DNA of 64,000 nt, from assembly GCF_005877905.1 (NCBI RefSeq), contig NZ_SWDV01000019.1:1-64000 (forward strand), given 5' to 3'. The notes under the pieces were generated by a model. That model did not search any database and was not told the origin of the DNA. It saw nothing but the letters and a program-made list of their open reading frames with translations. Within the stretch, counting starts at the first letter, position 1. Every line of letters begins with the position of its first letter. Shown one piece after another: positions 15,286-27,007 of the stretch. Position numbers and translations under genes: made by a program. This stretch comes from Pseudomonas nicosulfuronedens (GTDB lineage Bacteria; Pseudomonadota; Gammaproteobacteria; Pseudomonadales; Pseudomonadaceae).

Positions 15286-15314
15286 AAAAAGCCCCGGCAG
15301 TGCCGGGGCTTTTT
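15286..15314 (+). terminator. Intrinsic terminator after rlmJ
   Basis: A-run, GCCCCGGCA, short loop, TGCCGGGGC, then T5. The stem begins within a few bases of the rlmJ stop codon. The A-run on the left allows it to act on the opposite strand too, for the convergent msrA gene. Confidence 0.92.
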
Positions 15315-15399
15315 CATGGCTATGACCGTGTTGGTTCAGCGTGGGGCAGGGCCGATCGCGGCCGGTGTCTGCAACGCGCCGAGCGGATACGGCGCCTGT

Positions 15400-15465
15400 G
15401 TAGGAGCGAGCTCGCTCGCGAACAGCCTCATTGCGCTGCCGGTTCGCGAGCAAGCTCGCTCCTAC
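15400..15465. repeat. Paired REP element, copy 1
   Basis: Two inverted 23-nt arms at 15400-15422 and 15443-15465, one mismatch between them, of the form GTAGGAGCGAGCTNGCTCGCGAA. It lies between the convergent ends of rlmJ and msrA, 11 bp from the msrA stop codon. Members of this Pseudomonas REP family recur six more times in the window. Confidence 0.93.
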
Positions 15466-15475
15466 AAGAGCCGGC

Positions 15476-16123
15476 TCACGCCGGCAGGCAGACGCCCGTG
15501 CCACCGAGGCCGCAGTAACCGTAGGGAACCTTCCCCAGGTACTGCTGGTGGTAGGTCTCGGCATAGTAGAAGGGCGGCACTTCGCGAATCTCCGTGGTGA
15601 TCTCGCCGTAGCCCTTGGTGCTGAGCTCTTTCTGGAAGGCCGCGCGGCTGGCGTCGATGGCGGCTTTCTGCGCCTGGTCGAACCAGTAGATCACCGAGCG
15701 GTACTGGGTACCGGTGTCATTGCCCTGGCGCATGCCCTGGGTCGGGTCGTGGGATTCCCAGAACACCTTGAGCAGTGCCTCGATGGTGGTTTCACGCGGG
15801 TCGTAGACCACCAGTACCACTTCGCTGTGGCCGGTCAGCCCGGAGCAGACTTCGTCGTAGGTCGGGTTCGGTGTGAAGCCACCGGCGTATCCCACCGCGG
15901 TGACCCACACGCCGGGTTGCTGCCAGAAACGCCGTTCGGCGCCCCAGAAGCAGCCCATGCCGAGGACGATCTGCTGCAGGCCCGACGGGAAGGGCGCGGT
16001 CAGCGGGTGGCCATTGACGTAATGCGCTTCGGGCACCGACATCGGACTCTCGCGCCCGGGCAGGGCCTGGGCGGAGCTAGGCAGTTCCAGCTTGTGGGCA
16101 AGTATTTGCGAGCGCAGGGTCAT
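15476..16123 (-). CDS. msrA: Peptide-methionine (S)-S-oxide reductase
   Basis: Repairs oxidised methionine by reducing the S-epimer of methionine sulfoxide, using thioredoxin. The 215-aa protein has the catalytic motif MGCFWGAER with C58 as nucleophile, GYAGG and YDP(R)E family segments, and a C-terminal cysteine near the end (GTGVCLPA) as probable resolving residue, with a further Cys in YGYCGLG. The N-terminal 45 residues before the catalytic domain are typical of the long MsrA form. It corresponds to PA5018. Its 3' end abuts a REP element. Confidence 0.94.
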   Translation of the reverse strand: MTLRSQILAHKLELPSSAQALPGRESPMSVPEAHYVNGHPLTAPFPSGLQQIVLGMGCFWGAERRFWQQPGVWVTAVGYAGGFTPNPTYDEVCSGLTGHSEVVLVVYDPRETTIEALLKVFWESHDPTQGMRQGNDTGTQYRSVIYWFDQAQKAAIDASRAAFQKELSTKGYGEITTEIREVPPFYYAETYHQQYLGKVPYGYCGLGGTGVCLPA

Positions 16124-16255
16124 GGCATTCGTCTCCTCTGAATAGGGGCGGCAATAGACTCGGGTACTCGCCGAAGATTACAGCGTTTGTTTTGCTTTGC
16201 GGGAGGTTTGATACCGCTGGCGGGATTGGCTGCGGGCACGCCGCGCCAGGGCGCC

Positions 16256-18955
16256 TCAATGTGGGCGGCAGGGATAGCGCTGCAGGCTGGAAGACAGGTC
16301 GTGGCTGGGGATGGGCTTGTCGAACAGGTAGCCCTGGCCGATGTCGCAGCGGTTGCGCCGCAGGAAGGCCAACTGGGCGGCGGTCTCGACGCCTTCGGCG
16401 ACCACCTGCAGCTTGAGGTTGTGGGCCATGGCGATCACCGCCGAGGTGATTTCCATGTCGTCCTGGTTGTCCGGGATGTCCTTGATGAAGCTGCGATCGA
16501 TCTTGATCACGTCGATGGGGAATTTCTTCAGGTAGCTCAGCGACGAATAACCGGTGCCGAAGTCGTCCATGGCCAAGGTCAGGCCAAGGCTCTTCAGGCG
16601 CTCCAGCTGCTGGCGGGTGTCGTCGGTGGCGTCCAGCAGCAGGCTCTCGGTGAGTTCAAGCTCGAGCTGAGAGGCCGGAATGCTTTCTTCGTGGAGGATC
16701 GCGGCGATGGAGCCGACCAGGTCCGGGTCGCTGAACTGCTTGGGTGACAGGTTGATCGCCATGTGCAGCTCGCCCAGCCCCTTGGCGGCCAGCTCGCGCA
16801 CCTGGCGGCAGGCCTGGCGGATCACCCACTTGCCGATGGGGATGATCAGCCCGGTTTCCTCGGCGACGCTGATGAACTGGTCCGGGCGGATCATCCCCTT
16901 CTCCGGGTGCTGCCAGCGCAGCAGTGCCTCCAGGCCGAGCAGCGCGCCACTGCGCAGGCACAGCTTGGGCTGGTAGTGCACTGCCAGTTCGTCCTGCACC
17001 AGCGCGCGGCGCAGGTTGCTCTCGACGAACAGCTTGTAGCTGGCCTCGGCAGTCATTGCCTCGGTAAAGGTCTGCACCTGGTGCTTGCCGTTGGCCTTGG
17101 CCTTGTGCAGCGCCAGGCCCGCGTGCTTCATCAGCGTCTGCGGGTCCTGGCCGTGCTGTGGCGCGTAGGCGATGCCGACCGAGCCGGTGATGCTGATCAG
17201 CTGGTTGTCGACGAACAGCGGCTTGTCGAGCACGTCGAGGATCTGCGCGGCGACCTTCTCGCCACGGCCGGCCACGGACTCTTCCAGCAGCACGGCGAAT
17301 TCGTTGCTGGCGAAGCGCGCCAGGGTGGCGCTGTCGCTCAGGCTGCTGCGCAGGCGGCGGGCGAGGTTGGCCAGCAGCTTGTCGCCGGTCTGGTGGCCGA
17401 GGCTGTCGTTGATCCGCTTGAAGTTGTCGATGTCCACCAGCAGCAGGCTCAGCGAGTGCTCGCTGCCTACCTGCAGACGCTCTTCCAGGGCATTGATGAA
17501 GAAGTGCCGGTTGGCCAGGCCGGTGAGGTTGTCGCGGTAGGCGAGCTTCTCGATGTGCTGCTGGGCCAGCTTGCTCTGGGTGATGTCTTCGTAGATGCCG
17601 ATGTAGTGGGTCAGCTCGCCCTTGTCGTCGTAGACCTTGGACAGCGACAGCTGGCCCCAGTAGGGCTCGAGGTTCTTGCGTCGGCTGCGGAACTCACCCT
17701 GCCAGCTGTTCTGCGTCACCAGGGTGGAGCGCGCGTCGAACAGCAGCTCGCTGAGGTTCGCCAGCGCCGGCAGCTCCGGCAGGCGACGGCCGCGCACTTC
17801 GTCGGCGCCGTACTGGGTGATCGCGGTGAAGCTCGGGTTGACGTACTCCACCAGGCCGTCGCGGTCGATCAGCAGGAAGGCGCTGGCGCTCTGCTCGACG
17901 GCGCGCTGGAACAGGTGCAGTGCGCTGGAGACGTTGCGCCGCTCGTGGTTCATCAACACCTGGGCATACTGGTCGGCCAGCTCGCCGGCGAAAGCGATCT
18001 CGTCGCTCTGCCACATGCGCACTTCGCCGACATGTTCCAGGCAGAGCACGCCGACCACTTCGCCGCCGACGCGGATGGTGGCGTCAAGCATGGCGCTGAT
18101 GCCCTGCGGGCGCAGGTAGCGTGCGGCCAGTTCCTGGGTGCGCGGGTCCTGCTGGGCATTGTGGGCGTCGATGGCGCGGCCGCTGTGGACCGCGTCGAGG
18201 TAATTGGGGAAATTGCTGGCGTCGATGTCCTGGGGCTTTTCGTACTGGTCGGTGTCGCGGCGGTAGATGGTCACCGCTTCCAGGCGATGGTCCGGGTGCA
18301 GGCGCCAGATGCCGGCGCGGGCCACGTCGTAGGCCTCGCAGGCGGCCTGGGCGATCAACTGGGCGGCTTCGAGCAGCGGGTCGCTGGACAGGTAGCGGTG
18401 CCGCGCCAGGCGCACGATCAGGTTCTGCTGGGTGCGCGAGCGCACCAGGTGCTGCAGGTGTTCGTCCTGGGAGCGCTGGTACATCTCCAGGGACATCTTC
18501 AGGCGGATGTTCTGCGCTTCCAGGTCCAGCAGGCGCGGGTCGAGTTCGGTTTCGTGCTCGTCCGCCTCGGTCTGCAGCAGGTAGCCGTGGAGCAGTTGGC
18601 GACCGTGCTGCTGGAAACTTTCGCCGACCTCCAGCACGTTCAGCGTGCCGCGCGGCGAGTGGAGCAGGTAGCGCACCCGGTAGCGGCCGTCCTTGAGCAG
18701 TTGCTGCTGCACCTGCTCATGCAGGCGATGGCGCGCCTCGGGCTCCATCAGGCTGGCGTAGGGGGCGTCAAGGATGCCGCAGAGGTCCTGGGCCGGTACG
18801 CCGATCTGCCGCTCACAACCGGGGTCGAGGAACAGCAGGGTCCAGCTGGGTTCATTCAGGCGCTCGAAGCGCAGCATCCCGAGCCTCGAAGGGACGGGAA
18901 GCTGCGTGACAACCTCGGCCGCCTGACGGCTGGCGGCATCGGGATGACTCTTCAT
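16256..18955 (-). CDS. dipA: c-di-GMP phosphodiesterase DipA (GAF-PAS-GGDEF-EAL)
   Basis: An 899-aa cytosolic signalling protein, the same length I recall for P. aeruginosa DipA (PA5017), a phosphodiesterase needed for biofilm dispersion. Domain order: an N-terminal PAS-like region, GAF at about 180-345, PAS at about 350-475, GGDEF at about 475-635, EAL at about 640-895. The GGDEF signature is degenerate (ASNEF, near residue 549), so cyclase activity is not expected. The EAL motif (LGLEALLRW, near 675), ELTES, and DDFGTGYSSL are intact, so phosphodiesterase activity is. There are no transmembrane segments. Confidence 0.93.
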   Translation of the reverse strand: MKSHPDAASRQAAEVVTQLPVPSRLGMLRFERLNEPSWTLLFLDPGCERQIGVPAQDLCGILDAPYASLMEPEARHRLHEQVQQQLLKDGRYRVRYLLHSPRGTLNVLEVGESFQQHGRQLLHGYLLQTEADEHETELDPRLLDLEAQNIRLKMSLEMYQRSQDEHLQHLVRSRTQQNLIVRLARHRYLSSDPLLEAAQLIAQAACEAYDVARAGIWRLHPDHRLEAVTIYRRDTDQYEKPQDIDASNFPNYLDAVHSGRAIDAHNAQQDPRTQELAARYLRPQGISAMLDATIRVGGEVVGVLCLEHVGEVRMWQSDEIAFAGELADQYAQVLMNHERRNVSSALHLFQRAVEQSASAFLLIDRDGLVEYVNPSFTAITQYGADEVRGRRLPELPALANLSELLFDARSTLVTQNSWQGEFRSRRKNLEPYWGQLSLSKVYDDKGELTHYIGIYEDITQSKLAQQHIEKLAYRDNLTGLANRHFFINALEERLQVGSEHSLSLLLVDIDNFKRINDSLGHQTGDKLLANLARRLRSSLSDSATLARFASNEFAVLLEESVAGRGEKVAAQILDVLDKPLFVDNQLISITGSVGIAYAPQHGQDPQTLMKHAGLALHKAKANGKHQVQTFTEAMTAEASYKLFVESNLRRALVQDELAVHYQPKLCLRSGALLGLEALLRWQHPEKGMIRPDQFISVAEETGLIIPIGKWVIRQACRQVRELAAKGLGELHMAINLSPKQFSDPDLVGSIAAILHEESIPASQLELELTESLLLDATDDTRQQLERLKSLGLTLAMDDFGTGYSSLSYLKKFPIDVIKIDRSFIKDIPDNQDDMEITSAVIAMAHNLKLQVVAEGVETAAQLAFLRRNRCDIGQGYLFDKPIPSHDLSSSLQRYPCRPH

Positions 18956-19124
18956 GCGCGGGAGATTTCCAGGGTGCTGGATGGGGTACTTCGCCCCACC
19001 CGACTTCTATGGGCGTTGGCAAGATTTGCATGAGGCACGGGGCCATGACAAGCCAAGACTGTATCGGCCATCACAGAGCGAAGTTGAGCGAGCGGCGGGA
19101 GCCAGGCGTGACCGCCTGTCCGGC

Positions 19125-19155
19125 AAAAAAAGAAGCCCCGCCATCCGGCAGGGCT
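19125..19155 (-). terminator. Intrinsic terminator of the aceEF operon
   Basis: On the minus strand AGCCCTGCC, GGAT loop, GGCGGGGCT (one G-T pair), then TTCTTTTTTT. It lies 80 bp beyond the aceF stop codon. A second hairpin (AAGGCCGGC / GCCGGCCTT, 19189-19211) without a T tract lies between. Confidence 0.88.
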
Positions 19156-19234
19156 GGAGAGTACGAGCGTGGCGTGCTCGTCGAGAGGAAGGCCGGCGCG
19201 GGGCCGGCCTTTACAACACTTACAGCAGCCGCAC

Positions 19235-20872
19235 TTACAGGAGCAGGGTGCGGATATCGCCCAGCAGGTCCGACAGGCGCTTGGTGTAGCGCGCAGCGGC
19301 CGCCCCGTTGATCACGCGGTGATCGTAGGACAGCGACAGCGGCAGCATCAGGCGCGGCTGGAAGGCCTTGCCGTCCCACACCGGCTGCATGGTCGCCTTG
19401 CTGACACCCAGGATCGCCACTTCCGGCGCGTTGACGATCGGCGTGAAGCCGGTGCCGCCAATGTGTCCGAGGCTGGAGATGGTGAAGCAGGCGCCCTGCA
19501 TGGCGTCGGCGGAGAGCTTCTTGGTGCGCGCTTTCTCGGCCAGTTCGGCGGCTTCGGCGGCGAGCTGCAGGAGGCTCTTCTGGTCGACGTTCTTGATCAC
19601 CGGGACCAGCAGACCGTCCGGCGTGTCCACGGCGAAGCCGATGTTCACGTACTTCTTGCGGATCAGCGCCTTGCCGCTGGGGGCGAGGGAGCTGTTGAAG
19701 TCCGGCATTTCCTTGAGCAGGTGGGCGCAGGCTTTCAGCAGGATCGGCAGTACGGTCAGCTTGACCCCGGCCTTCTCCGCGACGGCTTTCTGGGCCACGC
19801 GGAAGGCTTCCATCTCGGTGATGTCGGCCGAGTCGAACTGGGTCACGTGCGGCACGTTCAGCCAGCTGCGATGCAGGTTGGCGGCGCCGACCTGCATCAG
19901 GCGGGTCATGGCCACTTCTTCCACTTCGCCGAACTTGCTGAAGTCGACTTCCGGGATCGGCGGGATGCCCGCGCCACCGGTAGCGCCCGCAGCCGGGCCG
20001 GACTTGGCGCGTTGCAGTTGTTCCTTGACGAACGCCTGCACGTCTTCCTTGAGGATGCGGCCTTTCGGACCGGTGCCTTTGACTTCGCCCAACTCGACGC
20101 CGAACTCGCGGGCAACCATGCGCACGGCGGGGCCGGCGTGGACCTTGGTGCCGTCACGGCTGGGCGCACCCACCGGAGCAGCTTCAGGTGCCTTGGCCGG
20201 AGCTGCGGCGGTCGGCGCGGGAGCGGCGGCAGGAGCAGCGGCCGGAGCCGGAGCAGCAGCCGGAGCTTCCGCCGCGGCCGGGGCAGCAGCGCCTGCGACC
20301 TTGAGCTTGAGGATCAGGTCACCGGTGCCGACTTCGTCACCGACCTTGATCGATACGCTCTCTACCACGCCGGAAGCCGGCGAGGGGATTTCCATGCTGG
20401 CCTTGTCCGACTCCAGGGTGATCAGCGACTGGTCGGCTTCGACCGTGTCGCCGGCTTTCACCATGACTTCGATGACGTTGGCCTTGCCGGCGGAGCCGAT
20501 GTCCGGGACGTGGATGTCCTGGACGCTGGCGCCAGCGGCGGGCGCGGCAGCCGGGGCAGCGGCCGGAGCCTCTGCCTTCGGTGCCTCGGCGGCCGGAGCC
20601 GGTGCTTCGGCCTTGGGCGCTTCGGCGGCAGCCGAACCACCCTCGACTTCCAGTTCGAGGATCTCGTCGCCTTCCTTCAGGGTGTCGCCCACCTTGACCT
20701 TCAGGCTTTTCACCACGCCGGCCTTGGGCGAGGGGATTTCCATGCTGGCCTTGTCGGATTCCAGGGTCAGCAGGCTCTGGTCGGCCTCGACGGTGTCGCC
20801 CACCTTGACCAGCAGCTCGATGACTTCACCCTGGCCATTGCCGATGTCGGGTACACGAATCAGTTCGCTCAT
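19235..20872 (-). CDS. aceF: Pyruvate dehydrogenase E2, dihydrolipoamide acetyltransferase
   Basis: The core subunit of the pyruvate dehydrogenase complex; it transfers the acetyl group from E1 to CoA. The 545-aa protein has two lipoyl domains, each with the ESDKASMEIPSP motif (lipoyl lysines K41 and K157), joined by Ala/Pro-rich linkers, a peripheral-subunit-binding domain at about 240-285 (GPAVRMVAREFGVELGEVKGTG) and the catalytic domain ending in LSYDHRVINGAAAARYTKRL with the active-site His. It follows aceE after 11 bp, with GGAGAGG in the gap, so the two are cotranscribed. It corresponds to PA5016. Confidence 0.96.
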   Translation of the reverse strand: MSELIRVPDIGNGQGEVIELLVKVGDTVEADQSLLTLESDKASMEIPSPKAGVVKSLKVKVGDTLKEGDEILELEVEGGSAAAEAPKAEAPAPAAEAPKAEAPAAAPAAAPAAGASVQDIHVPDIGSAGKANVIEVMVKAGDTVEADQSLITLESDKASMEIPSPASGVVESVSIKVGDEVGTGDLILKLKVAGAAAPAAAEAPAAAPAPAAAPAAAPAPTAAAPAKAPEAAPVGAPSRDGTKVHAGPAVRMVAREFGVELGEVKGTGPKGRILKEDVQAFVKEQLQRAKSGPAAGATGGAGIPPIPEVDFSKFGEVEEVAMTRLMQVGAANLHRSWLNVPHVTQFDSADITEMEAFRVAQKAVAEKAGVKLTVLPILLKACAHLLKEMPDFNSSLAPSGKALIRKKYVNIGFAVDTPDGLLVPVIKNVDQKSLLQLAAEAAELAEKARTKKLSADAMQGACFTISSLGHIGGTGFTPIVNAPEVAILGVSKATMQPVWDGKAFQPRLMLPLSLSYDHRVINGAAAARYTKRLSDLLGDIRTLLL

Positions 20873-20883
20873 CGTGCCTCTCC

Positions 20884-23532
<2,649 letters not shown>

Positions 23533-23655
23533 GGCTTGCTCCAGGGCGGAAAGGCTTCCAGAATCGGAAGCCAGTAGATCGTTGCCGATAGCTGCGCCAA
23601 CCTCGTGGGCGACGCGGCGAATTCTTGGAAGTGCTCCGGGGGTACGCCCGGCGGG

Positions 23656-23672
23656 TTGTAGTTTTACTACAA
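23656..23672. promoter_or_regulatory. Operator-like palindrome 1 between aceE and glnE
   Basis: TTGTAGT-TTT-ACTACAA is a perfect 7-bp inverted repeat around a 3-bp spacer, about 125 bp upstream of the aceE start. Its core is shared with the second site 52 bp away (centre to centre). The size and symmetry suit a dimeric repressor of the GntR/FadR type, but the regulator is unknown. Confidence 0.7.
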
Positions 23673-23709
23673 ATCGCCAGCGGATACATCCCTCCCCTCG
23701 AAAAAGTTA

Positions 23710-23722
23710 GTAGTAAAACTAC
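23710..23722. promoter_or_regulatory. Operator-like palindrome 2 between aceE and glnE
   Basis: GTAGT-AAA-ACTAC, the reverse complement of the core of site 1, lies 55 bp before the glnE start. The 52-bp centre-to-centre spacing is close to five helical turns, so both sites would face the same side of the DNA. Confidence 0.65.
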
Positions 23723-23776
23723 AGGGGCACGAAAAGACAGGAATGCCGGCGCCTCGCCGACCACTCAGGATAGACC

Positions 23777-26722
23777 ATGAGCCTGCCGTCCCTGGCCGCT
23801 TTGCCGGCTACTCTCAAGCCTCTCGCCGAGCGCGCTGAGCAGAATTTCCGTACCGCCATCGCCGCGCTTTCCGCCGAGCAGATCGACAGCTTCGACAGCT
23901 GGTCCGACGAGCGGCATGCCGATTTCGCCCGCGTCACCGCCGGTAGCGATTTCGTCGCCGAGCAGGTCCAGCGCGATCCTGCCTTTCTATTGGCGTTGGC
24001 CGCGACCGGCGAACTGGAGCGTGCCCTGCAGCCCGGTGAGATGGGCGCGCAACTGGAAGCGCTGCTGGCCGACTGCGCCGACGAGGACGAACTGGGCCGC
24101 CGCCTGCGTCGCTTCCGTCGACGCCAGCAGATGCGCATCATCTGGCGCGACCTGACTCGCCGCAGCGACCTCGCGGGCACCTGTCGCGACCTGTCGGACC
24201 TCGCCGACGCCAGCATCGACCAGTCCCTGGCCTGGCTTTATCAGCGCCATTGCCAGCAGTTCGGCGTGCCCATCGGCAACCGCTCGGGCCTGCCGCAGAA
24301 GATGATCGTGCTGGGGATGGGCAAGCTGGGCGCTGGCGAGCTGAACCTGTCCTCGGACATCGACCTGATCTTCGGCTACCCCGAGGGTGGGGAGACCCAG
24401 GGCGCCAAGCGTGCGCTGGATAACCAGGAGTTCTTCACTCGCCTGGGGCAGAAGCTGATCAAGTCGCTGGACGCCATCACCGTCGAAGGCTTCGCCTTCC
24501 GCGTCGATATGCGTCTGCGCCCCTACGGCTCCAGCGGCCCGCTGGTGCACAGCTTCGCTGCGCTGGAGCAGTACTACCAGGATCAGGGGCGCGACTGGGA
24601 ACGCTACGCGATGATCAAGGCTCGCGTGGTCGGTGGCGACCAGGAGGCCGGCCAGCGCCTGCTGGACCTGCTGCGCCCGTTCGTCTACCGCCGCTACCTG
24701 GACTTCTCCGCCATCGAGGCGCTGCGCACCATGAAGCAGCTGATCCAGCAGGAAGTCCGGCGCAAGGGCATGAGCGAGAACATCAAGCTGGGCGCCGGCG
24801 GCATCCGCGAGGTGGAGTTCATCGCCCAGGCCTTCCAGTTGATCCATGGCGGTCGCGACCTGAGCCTGCAGCAGCGGCCGCTGCTGCGCGTGCTGGCGAT
24901 CCTCGAAGGGCAGGGTTACCTGCCGCCGCAGGTGGTTGCCGAATTGCGCGAGGGCTACGAATTCCTGCGCTATGCCGAGCACGCGTTGCAGGCCATCGCC
25001 GACCGCCAGACGCAGATGCTGCCGGAGGACGAGTTCGAGCGTATCCGCGTCGCCTTCATCATGGGCTTCGCCAACTGGTCGGCCTTCCACCAGGCCACCA
25101 ACCAGTGGCGCGACCGCATCGACTGGCACTTCCGCCAGGTCATCGCCGATCCGGATGAAGATGCAGAAGGCCAGGTGGATACCACCATCGGTGGCGAGTG
25201 GATCCCCTTGTGGGAAGAGGCGGTGGATGAAGAGTCTGCCTGCCGGCAGTTCGCCGACGCCGGGTTCACCCAGCCGGCGGCGGCCTGGAAACGCCTCACC
25301 GACCTGCGCCACGGTACGCAGGTGCGCGCCATGCAGCGCCTGGGCCGCGAGCGGCTGGACGCCTTCATGCCGCGCCTGCTGAACATGATTGCCGAGCGCG
25401 GCCCGGCGGATGTACTGCTGGAGCGCACACTGCCGCTGATCGAGGCGGTGGCGCGGCGCTCCGCCTATCTCGTGCTGCTGACCGAAAACCCCGGCGCGCT
25501 GGAGCGTCTGCTGACGCTCTGTGCGGCCAGCCCGATGGTGGCCGAGCAGATTGCGCGCTTCCCCATTCTGCTCGACGAGCTATTGAATGAAGGGCGCTTG
25601 TTCCGCCCGCCGCAGGCTGCCGAGCTGGGTGCCGAGCTGCGCGAACGGCTGATGCGTATCCCGGAGGACGACCTCGAGCAGCAGATGGAAACCCTGCGCC
25701 ACTTCAAGCTGGCCCACGGCCTGCGCGTGGTGGCCTCGGAGATCGCCGGGACTCTGCCTTTAATGAAGGTCAGCGACTACCTGACCTGGCTGGCCGAAGC
25801 GATCCTCGAACAGGTGCTGAGCCTGACCTGGGACCAACTGGTGCAGCGCCACGGCCGGCCGACCCGTGTGGACGGCACGCCGTGCGATCCGGACTTCATC
25901 ATCATCGGCTACGGCAAGTCCGGTGGCCTGGAGCTGGGCCACGGCTCCGACCTGGACCTGGTATTCATCCACGATGGCGACCCGCAGAGCGAGACCGACG
26001 GCGCCAAGCCCATCGATGGGGCGCAGTTCTATACGCGCCTGGGGCAGAAGATCATCCACTTCCTCACCGCGCAGACGCCTTCGGGCATGCTCTATGAAGT
26101 GGACATGCGCCTGCGCCCCAGCGGTGCCTCCGGCCTGCTGGTCAGCTCGCTGCGCGCCTTCGAGGCCTACCAGCTGGGCGAGGCCTGGACCTGGGAGCAC
26201 CAGGCGCTGGTGCGCGCCCGGGTGCTCGCCGGCTGCCAGCGGGTGGCCAGGGCCTTCGAGGCGATCCGCGCGAAAGTGCTCGGCCAGCAACGCGATCTGC
26301 CGGAGTTGCGCAAGGAGGTCAGCGAGATGCGCGCCAAGATGCGCGACAACCTCGGCACCCCCAGCACGGCTGCCGGCACCGCGCCGAATGCCTTCGAGGC
26401 CGCGGCCCCGTTCGATCTCAAGCAGGATGCCGGTGGTATCGTCGATATCGAATTTATGGTGCAATACGCGGCCCTGGCCTGGTCGTGGCAACACCCGGAG
26501 CTGGTGGAGTTCACCGACAATATCCGCATCCTGGAAGCACTGGAGCGGGTCGGGTTGATGTCCGGTGAGGATGTCCTGAAGTTGCAGGACGCCTATAAGG
26601 CCTACCGGGCGGCGGCGCACCGATTGTCCCTGCAGAAGCAGCCAGGCGTGGTGAGCGGCGACCACTTCCATGCGGAAAGACGCATGGTGATGCAGATGTG
26701 GAAGGCCTTCGAGCTGACCTGA
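23777..26722 (+). CDS. glnE: Bifunctional glutamine synthetase adenylyltransferase / adenylyl-removing enzyme
   Basis: Adds AMP to, and removes it from, glutamine synthetase in response to PII and glutamine. The 981-aa protein has the two duplicated nucleotidyltransferase domains. The N-terminal deadenylylase has GMGKLGAGELNLSSDIDLIF at about 178-197. The C-terminal adenylyltransferase has GYGKSGGLELGHGSDLDLVF at about 711-730. The regulatory middle region and C-terminal helical part are complete. It is transcribed away from aceE and corresponds to PA5014. Unlike PAO1 as I recall it, no ilvE gene follows. Confidence 0.96.
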   Translation: MSLPSLAALPATLKPLAERAEQNFRTAIAALSAEQIDSFDSWSDERHADFARVTAGSDFVAEQVQRDPAFLLALAATGELERALQPGEMGAQLEALLADCADEDELGRRLRRFRRRQQMRIIWRDLTRRSDLAGTCRDLSDLADASIDQSLAWLYQRHCQQFGVPIGNRSGLPQKMIVLGMGKLGAGELNLSSDIDLIFGYPEGGETQGAKRALDNQEFFTRLGQKLIKSLDAITVEGFAFRVDMRLRPYGSSGPLVHSFAALEQYYQDQGRDWERYAMIKARVVGGDQEAGQRLLDLLRPFVYRRYLDFSAIEALRTMKQLIQQEVRRKGMSENIKLGAGGIREVEFIAQAFQLIHGGRDLSLQQRPLLRVLAILEGQGYLPPQVVAELREGYEFLRYAEHALQAIADRQTQMLPEDEFERIRVAFIMGFANWSAFHQATNQWRDRIDWHFRQVIADPDEDAEGQVDTTIGGEWIPLWEEAVDEESACRQFADAGFTQPAAAWKRLTDLRHGTQVRAMQRLGRERLDAFMPRLLNMIAERGPADVLLERTLPLIEAVARRSAYLVLLTENPGALERLLTLCAASPMVAEQIARFPILLDELLNEGRLFRPPQAAELGAELRERLMRIPEDDLEQQMETLRHFKLAHGLRVVASEIAGTLPLMKVSDYLTWLAEAILEQVLSLTWDQLVQRHGRPTRVDGTPCDPDFIIIGYGKSGGLELGHGSDLDLVFIHDGDPQSETDGAKPIDGAQFYTRLGQKIIHFLTAQTPSGMLYEVDMRLRPSGASGLLVSSLRAFEAYQLGEAWTWEHQALVRARVLAGCQRVARAFEAIRAKVLGQQRDLPELRKEVSEMRAKMRDNLGTPSTAAGTAPNAFEAAAPFDLKQDAGGIVDIEFMVQYAALAWSWQHPELVEFTDNIRILEALERVGLMSGEDVLKLQDAYKAYRAAAHRLSLQKQPGVVSGDHFHAERRMVMQMWKAFELT

Positions 26723-26967
26723 TTCGCTGCGATTTCCTATGAAGTAGCCAGCATCCGGCGGGATGATGATCGCCGGAGCGGGCCGCGCTGTCGGTTGCTT
26801 GTGCAGCTATACAGAGGTCAGGAGTTGGGCGCGTGATGCCATTGCGCCAGGTCACAGGGAGTGACGAAATCCGCCCGGCCGCCAGGTGCGCTGGGCTAGA
26901 CTGCCGGCATTCGATGCTCGGCACCTGACCGTGAGGGCAAGCACCGCACGGCTGGATGAATGGAGTA

Positions 26968-26989
26968 CGGGGAGGCGAGAGCCTCCCCG
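26968..26989 (+). promoter_or_regulatory. Hairpin with GAGA tetraloop in the waaF leader
   Basis: CGGGGAGGC, GAGA, GCCTCCCCG: a perfect 9-bp stem closed by a GNRA tetraloop, 18 bp before the waaF ATG, with no T tract. The 285-bp glnE-waaF gap contains a second weaker hairpin (CCGGCG / CGCCGG, 26755-26776) and no recognisable gene remnant. Confidence 0.5.
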
Positions 26990-27007
26990 GTCGTTTCTGG
27001 AAAAGGC

